Shown here one piece after another: positions 41,951 to 45,985 of a stretch of DNA of 45,985 nt. The translations under genes were made by a program, and so were the position numbers. A model generated the notes under the pieces. The model ran no database searches, had not been told where the DNA came from, and saw only the letters and a program-made list of their open reading frames with translations. Source of the stretch: Desulfotomaculum sp. (GTDB lineage Bacteria; Bacillota; Desulfotomaculia; Desulfotomaculales; Desulfohalotomaculaceae); NCBI GenBank assembly GCA_017656165.1, contig JACDOL010000009.1, positions 1-45,985 of the forward strand, in the 5' to 3' direction. The stretch's first letter is position 1. Every line of letters begins with the position of its first letter.

Positions 41951-42665
41951 AATTGCATTTCCCGGCAGATTTATTTTTTTCAGCCCATTTCACCTCTGCT
42001 TCGGAAAGACGTATATATTCAGGCTTTACCTCCAGTGCAGAAATTGCCTCTCCTTTTTTCAATTTTTTCAGGCCGATTTCAGCCACTGCAGCACCCCGGG
42101 GCAGGTTTGCGGAAAAAGCAGCAAAATCAGCTCTCCTGCCCATATCTTTAATTTGCTGGTAGTAAATATCTACCCCATCGCCTAAAAAAAGAACTTTGTC
42201 CTGCCACCTGCAGAGTATTTTCTTCAGTTCTTCAATTGAAACAGCCATTAAGTTTGTTAATCTCTTTATTCCTTTTTCTCTACCCTGGTATACCGCAGAG
42301 TAAACTTCATTTTTCCGGGCATTTAATATAGGACATACAAGACCATCATACCCGGTTACTGGATATGCCAGGGCATCCAATGTGGAAACCGGGACCACAG
42401 GTAAATTCCAAACATGAGCTAGGGTTTTAGCTGTAGTCATACCAATACGCAGACCGGTAAAAGATCCCGGACCTGATGACACTGCTATTCCTTCCAACTG
42501 CCCAGGTTCCACCTGGGCATCTTTAATGACATCTTTAATCATTGGCAGTAAATTTACCGAATGAGTAAGCTTATTGTTGACAAATCTTTCAGCCAGCACC
42601 TTTTTTTCATCTACCACAGCTACTCCTGCCACCGGTGTTGCCGCTTCAATTCCCAGGACATACAC
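41940..42665 (-). CDS. tsaB: tRNA threonylcarbamoyladenosine biosynthesis protein TsaB
   Basis: About 241 residues; [20 protein letters not shown] at the start and AVSSGPGSFTGLRIGMTTAK in the middle are characteristic of TsaB, the inactive TsaD homologue that joins TsaD and TsaE in the t6A complex. GTG 42665 follows TGAGGAG, and the gene overlaps tsaE by 20 bases. The longer open frame (to 42695) lies fully inside tsaE and is less likely to be used. Confidence 0.93.
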   Translation of the reverse strand: MYVLGIEAATPVAGVAVVDEKKVLAERFVNNKLTHSVNLLPMIKDVIKDAQVEPGQLEGIAVSSGPGSFTGLRIGMTTAKTLAHVWNLPVVPVSTLDALAYPVTGYDGLVCPILNARKNEVYSAVYQGREKGIKRLTNLMAVSIEELKKILCRWQDKVLFLGDGVDIYYQQIKDMGRRADFAAFSANLPRGAAVAEIGLKKLKKGEAISALEVKPEYIRLSEAEVKWAEKNKSAGKCNCGN

Positions 42666-43119
42666 TTTCAGACAACTCCTCAACCAATTTTTCATACCTG
42701 CTGCCGTAAGGTATAAACTCCAGCAGTCTTTCGTTTTCTCCCTGCCGTTTAATATTTAAGTCGAGCCTCTCTTCCGGCAGCACCTCTTCAACGATATTGG
42801 CCCATTCCACCAGGGTTACCCCGTCTCCATAAAAGTATTCTTCATAACCTAGATCAACCATATCTTCTGGTCCACCCAGGCGGTATACATCCATGTGATA
42901 AAAGGGACACCGGCCTTGGTACTCGTTTATAAGGGTAAATGTAGGGCTGGTTACATATTCCTGCACACCCAAACCCTCAGCTACCCCCTGGGAAAAATTT
43001 GTCTTACCAGCCCCTAAATCACCATATAAACAAAAAACATCTCCCGGCTCAGCTAATTGACCTAACAGTTTTCCCAGGTGATGAGTTTGATCAGGAGAGT
43101 TTGAAATAATCTTAAGCAT
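42646..43119 (-). CDS. tsaE: tRNA threonylcarbamoyladenosine ATPase TsaE
   Basis: A 157-residue P-loop ATPase with Walker [20 protein letters not shown], the switch-like [11 protein letters not shown] and FYHMDVYRL. It powers turnover of the TsaBD complex. First gene of the operon, starting 87 bases downstream of the receiver-protein gene, with only a short gap and a hairpin between. Confidence 0.95.
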   Translation of the reverse strand: MLKIISNSPDQTHHLGKLLGQLAEPGDVFCLYGDLGAGKTNFSQGVAEGLGVQEYVTSPTFTLINEYQGRCPFYHMDVYRLGGPEDMVDLGYEEYFYGDGVTLVEWANIVEEVLPEERLDLNIKRQGENERLLEFIPYGSRYEKLVEELSESVCPGN

Positions 43120-43205
43120 GCTTCCACCTCAACCCTATTATACCCCAAAGTCTCTGCTGGTGAAACAATAAACCCGGAGGCGTCCCCCGGGCATTCAGCA
43201 TTTTA

Positions 43206-43619
43206 TTATATAGCACAAGAGTTCTTCATTTCTTCCCTTTTTATCTCCCTGAACCAAATAAATTCTTCAACAGTTTGTCTAATATCTTCCACGTCGAAAG
43301 GTTTGGCCAGACACTTTAAAGCTCCACCCTCAAGAGACTGGTTGACAGCTTCCTCGGTGTTGTTGGCGGTCATCATTACCACTTCAACGCTGGAAGATAT
43401 CATTTTTAGTTTTTGCAGAGCTTCAATTCCATCCATCACCGGCATGCGTATATCCATAAATACTAGGTCAAAGTTGCCCTCTTTTACCGCTTCTACTGCT
43501 TCTAAGCCATTTTCTGCCGTACTGGTATTATGCCCGGCTTCCTGCAGCAGTATTTCCAGCAGATATCTTATTCCAACCTGGTCATCGACAATTAAAATAT
43601 TTAACGGTGTTTTAGCCAT
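43206..43619 (-). CDS. Stand-alone response-regulator receiver, Spo0F-like
   Basis: A 137-residue single-domain receiver. LNILIVDDQVGIRYLLEILL holds the acidic pair, VFMDIRMPVMDGIEAL the phosphorylated aspartate (about residue 57), MMTANN the switch Thr and KCLAKPFDVEDIRQTV the Lys and signalling loop. The DDQ-GIR start and AKPFD-EIR end are strikingly like Spo0F, the phosphorelay protein that starts sporulation, but CheY-type proteins cannot be ruled out. ATG 43619 follows GGGGGGAAG; an upstream ATG at 43637 is less well placed. No kinase is nearby. Confidence 0.85.
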   Translation of the reverse strand: MAKTPLNILIVDDQVGIRYLLEILLQEAGHNTSTAENGLEAVEAVKEGNFDLVFMDIRMPVMDGIEALQKLKMISSSVEVVMMTANNTEEAVNQSLEGGALKCLAKPFDVEDIRQTVEEFIWFREIKREEMKNSCAI

Positions 43620-43718
43620 GGCACTTCCCCCCGGCATTTTCTAACATTCTTTACAATTTAATACTTTTTACCATTAATTTCTTTTTCTATATCGATTTGC
43701 CTTTTCCTGCCAAATAAA

Positions 43719-44852
43719 TTAAATTTTTGGTAATATTTTTTGTCCATTTACAAGGACCTGTTCTACTCGACAGCGCAAATCGTAAATAGGCTTATCAAGT
43801 ATTACTATGTCTGCATCTTTCCCTGGTTCTAAGCTTCCCAGCCGGTGATCTAGACCCAGTATTTCCGCAGGATAAAGTGTTATGGCCTTCAAAGCCTCTA
43901 TTTCCGGCAGTCCTGCTCTTAGGATGAGAGCAGCAGATAATGAAAGATAATGTATGGGAACAACCGGGTGATCGGTCATTACAGCAAATTTAACCCCTGC
44001 CTCATAGAGGGCTGCAGCATTTTTCAAGCTCACACCCTGCAGTTCCACTTTGGCCCGGTTGGTGATTATAGGACCTATCACCGCAGGTATTTTTTTCTCG
44101 GCAAGAAGCTCTGCCACCTTATAACCTTCTGTGCAGTGTTCAATAACAATATTAATATTAAATTCTTCTGCAACCCGCACTGCCGTTACAATATCATCAG
44201 CCCTGTGAGCATGGACCCTCAAAGGCAGCTCTTTCTTTATCACCGGAATTAGTGCCTCAAATTTAAGATTTCGTTCTTTATTTCTTTTTTTTAAGTAGTT
44301 GAATGTTTCTACCAGGGTTTGCCGCAGCAGTGCCGCATTTGCCATCCTGGTAGCAGGGGTCTTTTTCTCCCCTCCGTATACCCGCTTAGGGTTTTCTCCC
44401 AGGGCCGCTTTAACACCAACAGGATTCTTTATCACCATCTGGTCAACAATGGTGCCTTTAGTCTTTAAGGCCGCCATTTCTCCCCCCAGGACATTGGCAC
44501 TTCCCGGGGTAATCACCACAGTTGTTACACCGGCAGATAAAGCATCACTAAAGGCAACATCTTCAGGATTTATCGCATCAACTGCTCTCAAATGAGGGGT
44601 AACAGGATTTGTAGTCTCATTCCCGTCATCCCCTTCTATCCTGTAAACTTCCTCCATAATTCCAACGTGACAGTGGGCATCAATAAATCCTGGTAAAACC
44701 AGTTTTCCAGCAGCATCTATAACCTCGGCATTAGGAGGAATATCAATACCACACCCCACATCAATAACTTTATTATTATCAACAAGCACAGTGCCGTTTT
44801 GCAGAATATCACCAGTTATAGTGTAAATAGTTCCCCCTGTAATGGCTATCAT
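43719..44852 (-). CDS. Amidohydrolase of the imidazolonepropionase-like type
   Basis: About 377 residues. Metal ligands and active-site motifs: GFIDAHCHVGIMEE (HxH), LRVHAHRADDI, IVIEHCTEG and AVMTDHPVVP (Asp), with SLEPGKDADIVILD in the C-terminal beta sandwich. These fit a binuclear or mononuclear zinc amidohydrolase such as those acting on dipeptides, imidazolone or guanine-like rings; the substrate is undetermined. I start it at ATG 44852, after GGGGTG; the frame begins 15 bases upstream. Spaces on both sides (43620-43718 and 44853-45027) are AT-rich with nothing evident. Confidence 0.88.
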   Translation of the reverse strand: MIAITGGTIYTITGDILQNGTVLVDNNKVIDVGCGIDIPPNAEVIDAAGKLVLPGFIDAHCHVGIMEEVYRIEGDDGNETTNPVTPHLRAVDAINPEDVAFSDALSAGVTTVVITPGSANVLGGEMAALKTKGTIVDQMVIKNPVGVKAALGENPKRVYGGEKKTPATRMANAALLRQTLVETFNYLKKRNKERNLKFEALIPVIKKELPLRVHAHRADDIVTAVRVAEEFNINIVIEHCTEGYKVAELLAEKKIPAVIGPIITNRAKVELQGVSLKNAAALYEAGVKFAVMTDHPVVPIHYLSLSAALILRAGLPEIEALKAITLYPAEILGLDHRLGSLEPGKDADIVILDKPIYDLRCRVEQVLVNGQKILPKI

Positions 44853-45027
44853 ATTAAGTCTAAACACCCCATAGTTTAATAAATTTTAATTCCAAAAATT
44901 TACAATTCATATTTTTATGGTTTTTGATTCGAGAAATTCTTCAAAAAACCTGCTAAACGGGGAAAATTTTAAATTTTGGTAGTTTTTCATATATTTTCGA
45001 CATTATAATCTATTTTTTTATAAATTT

Positions 45028-45780
45028 TTATAATGTTGATTTACTGTTAATGCAGTTTTGTTTTACATTAAAGTTCTTAGCAGCATTCACAAGTGCTTTA
45101 AATAGGTTTTGTGAATATTTGTCATTTCTCCACATGGCCTCCGGGTGATATTGTACCCCCAGTACAAACTTGTCAGTACCATTATCTTCAATTGCTTCTA
45201 TCACTCCATCGGGCGCCTGTGCCGATACCTTAAAATTACCGCCCAATTTACCCACCATTTGATGGTGAAAGCTGTTGACTTTTACCACCCTGCTGCCTAT
45301 AATCCCTTTTAATTTTGAATTTGGTTCAATGATAATAGTATGAGTGGGATGCCACCGGGGAGCTTGCTGGAAGTGTTTTATCGGTTTTTCTATTTCATGA
45401 GCAATATCCTGGCACACCGTCCCCCCCGCCGCCACATTTAATACCTGTGCTCCCCTGCAGATGCCCAGGATGGGCATTTCCAGTTCAAGTGCTTTAACGG
45501 CCGCCTGCAGTTCAAAATAATCGCACTGGGGACAAATCTCCCCATTATTAGGATGGGGTTCCTCCCCAAACTGCAGGGGGTCGATGTCCCCGCCGCCGGG
45601 CAGAAGCAGACCATGGCAGATAGACAGCAGTTCCTTTATTCTGCTGACCGGTGCCAGTACTGGTAAAACAACAGGCACACCACCAGCAGCAGCAACCGCT
45701 TCAATATAGTATTTTGTAAGCCATATACGACCGGTTTTTTCATTAAAACAGCAGGTTATACCAATAACCGGCGAAACCAT
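45028..45780 (-). CDS. PuuD-like class I glutamine amidotransferase (gamma-glutamyl-GABA hydrolase family)
   Basis: A 250-residue C26 peptidase-family hydrolase. The oxyanion strand LLPGGGDIDPLQFGEE, the nucleophile elbow ILGICRGAQVLNVAAGG (Cys about residue 102) and GVQYHPEAMW (His, Glu) complete the catalytic triad. PuuD removes glutamate from gamma-glutamyl-aminobutyrate in putrescine use; no other puu gene is seen here, so the natural substrate may differ. AGGAG precedes the ATG by about seven bases. Confidence 0.9.
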   Translation of the reverse strand: MVSPVIGITCCFNEKTGRIWLTKYYIEAVAAAGGVPVVLPVLAPVSRIKELLSICHGLLLPGGGDIDPLQFGEEPHPNNGEICPQCDYFELQAAVKALELEMPILGICRGAQVLNVAAGGTVCQDIAHEIEKPIKHFQQAPRWHPTHTIIIEPNSKLKGIIGSRVVKVNSFHHQMVGKLGGNFKVSAQAPDGVIEAIEDNGTDKFVLGVQYHPEAMWRNDKYSQNLFKALVNAAKNFNVKQNCINSKSTL

Positions 45781-45860
45781 TTTTATTCTCCTTTCTGCAT
45801 AAAACTTTAACCATTACAAAACTTATGCCCGGCAGCAGAAAAAAGAATTTATAAATGCTC

Positions 45861-45890
45861 CCGGCTGCCGTTTTCTCCGGTAAATATTTA
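45861..45890. repeat. Dispersed repeat, copy 3 (partial)
   Basis: CCGGCTGCCGTTTTCTCCGG followed by TAAATATTTA matches the core of copies 1 and 2. The outer inverted end is not clear here. It lies about 80 bases upstream of the PuuD-like start, between that gene and the group II intron. Confidence 0.6.
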
Positions 45891-45935
45891 GCTAGCTGCT
45901 ATCCGCAGATCTAAAAAAGCATAATTTCCTAAAAT

Positions 45936-45985
45936 CGAGTAGGAGGGAGTGATTAACTCCCGTCCTCTCACACCACCGTACGTAC
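45936..45985 (-). mobile_element. 3' end of a group II intron (domains V-VI), cut by the window end
   Basis: The minus strand reads GTACGTACGGTGGTGTGAGA, then GGACGGGAGTTAATCACTCC and CTCCTACTCGAT: the right half of a domain V, and a domain VI-like hairpin (GGGAGT/ACTCCC) ending near 45936. This pattern is typical of the end of bacterial retroelement introns. The reverse transcriptase and the 5' end would lie beyond the window. Confidence 0.7.

Overview
The window looks like a chromosomal segment of a strictly anaerobic, Gram-positive, spore-former-type clostridium, most like the Desulfotomaculum/Peptococcaceae group. This rests on gene content: CIRCE-controlled groES-groEL, a T-box leader, a c-di-AMP riboswitch, a GbsR-type regulator, a selenocysteine formate dehydrogenase, an aldehyde:ferredoxin oxidoreductase and a Spo0F-like receiver protein. 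The genus is inference; no rRNA or other marker is present.

Layout. (1) 1-104: tail of an IS256-type transposase. (2) 137-6401, plus strand: a cobalamin riboswitch with its own terminator, a possible 35-codon ORF, then a four-gene operon: DUF2162 membrane protein, MotA/TolQ/ExbB channel, DUF2149 (ExbD-like) and a secreted, membrane-anchored CobN-like chelatase. This is the most unusual system here: a B12-repressed, apparently proton-driven, extracytoplasmic CobN machine with no ChlI/ChlD-type ATPase beside it. (3) 6430-9466: a decayed histidine phosphatase, PepV dipeptidase, and an N-terminally truncated tyrosine integrase abutting the 3' end of tRNA-Thr(CGT), probably the scar of an integrated element. 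(4) 9529-17987: an osmoprotectant island. GbsR with a 5'-nucleotidase-like HAD gene faces an iron alcohol dehydrogenase, polyferredoxin and aldehyde:ferredoxin oxidoreductase operon; beyond it lies a convergent OpuA/ProU-type ABC transporter under a c-di-AMP riboswitch. Three palindromes of the same TACAGT type sit in the control regions, which ties regulator, oxidation genes and transporter together.

(5) 18141-22817: ogt, a DMT permease, cysK and groES-groEL. (6) 23003-35965: a molybdenum/tungsten-pterin and formate dehydrogenase island: mogA, fdhD, a ModE-like regulator, two MoeA paralogues (one fused to a periplasmic-binding-protein-like domain), an overlooked 59-residue cysteine protein, then on the minus strand tatA-fdhA(Sec)-fdhB-fdhC-fdhE-tatC. 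The fdhA frame is interrupted by one TGA followed by a SECIS-like hairpin with a GGUCU loop. The exported enzyme, its secretion translocase and its maturation factor are therefore in one transcription unit. (7) 35984-38907: 5-formyl-THF cyclo-ligase, and a tandem-ACT protein with phenylacetate-CoA ligase under a T-box leader. (8) 38928-43119: a radical SAM protein with rearranged PDZ/DUF512 domains, a cluster of three DnaA boxes, and the t6A operon tsaE-tsaB-rimI-tsaD. (9) 43206-45985: a Spo0F-like receiver, an amidohydrolase, a PuuD-like glutamine amidotransferase, and the 3' end of a group II intron at the window edge.

A short repeat with the core GGCTGCCGTTTTCTCCGG occurs three times (about 17.6, 28.8 and 45.9 kb); the best copy has perfect 9-bp terminal inverted repeats. 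All functional calls come from reading the sequence by eye; no database search was made.
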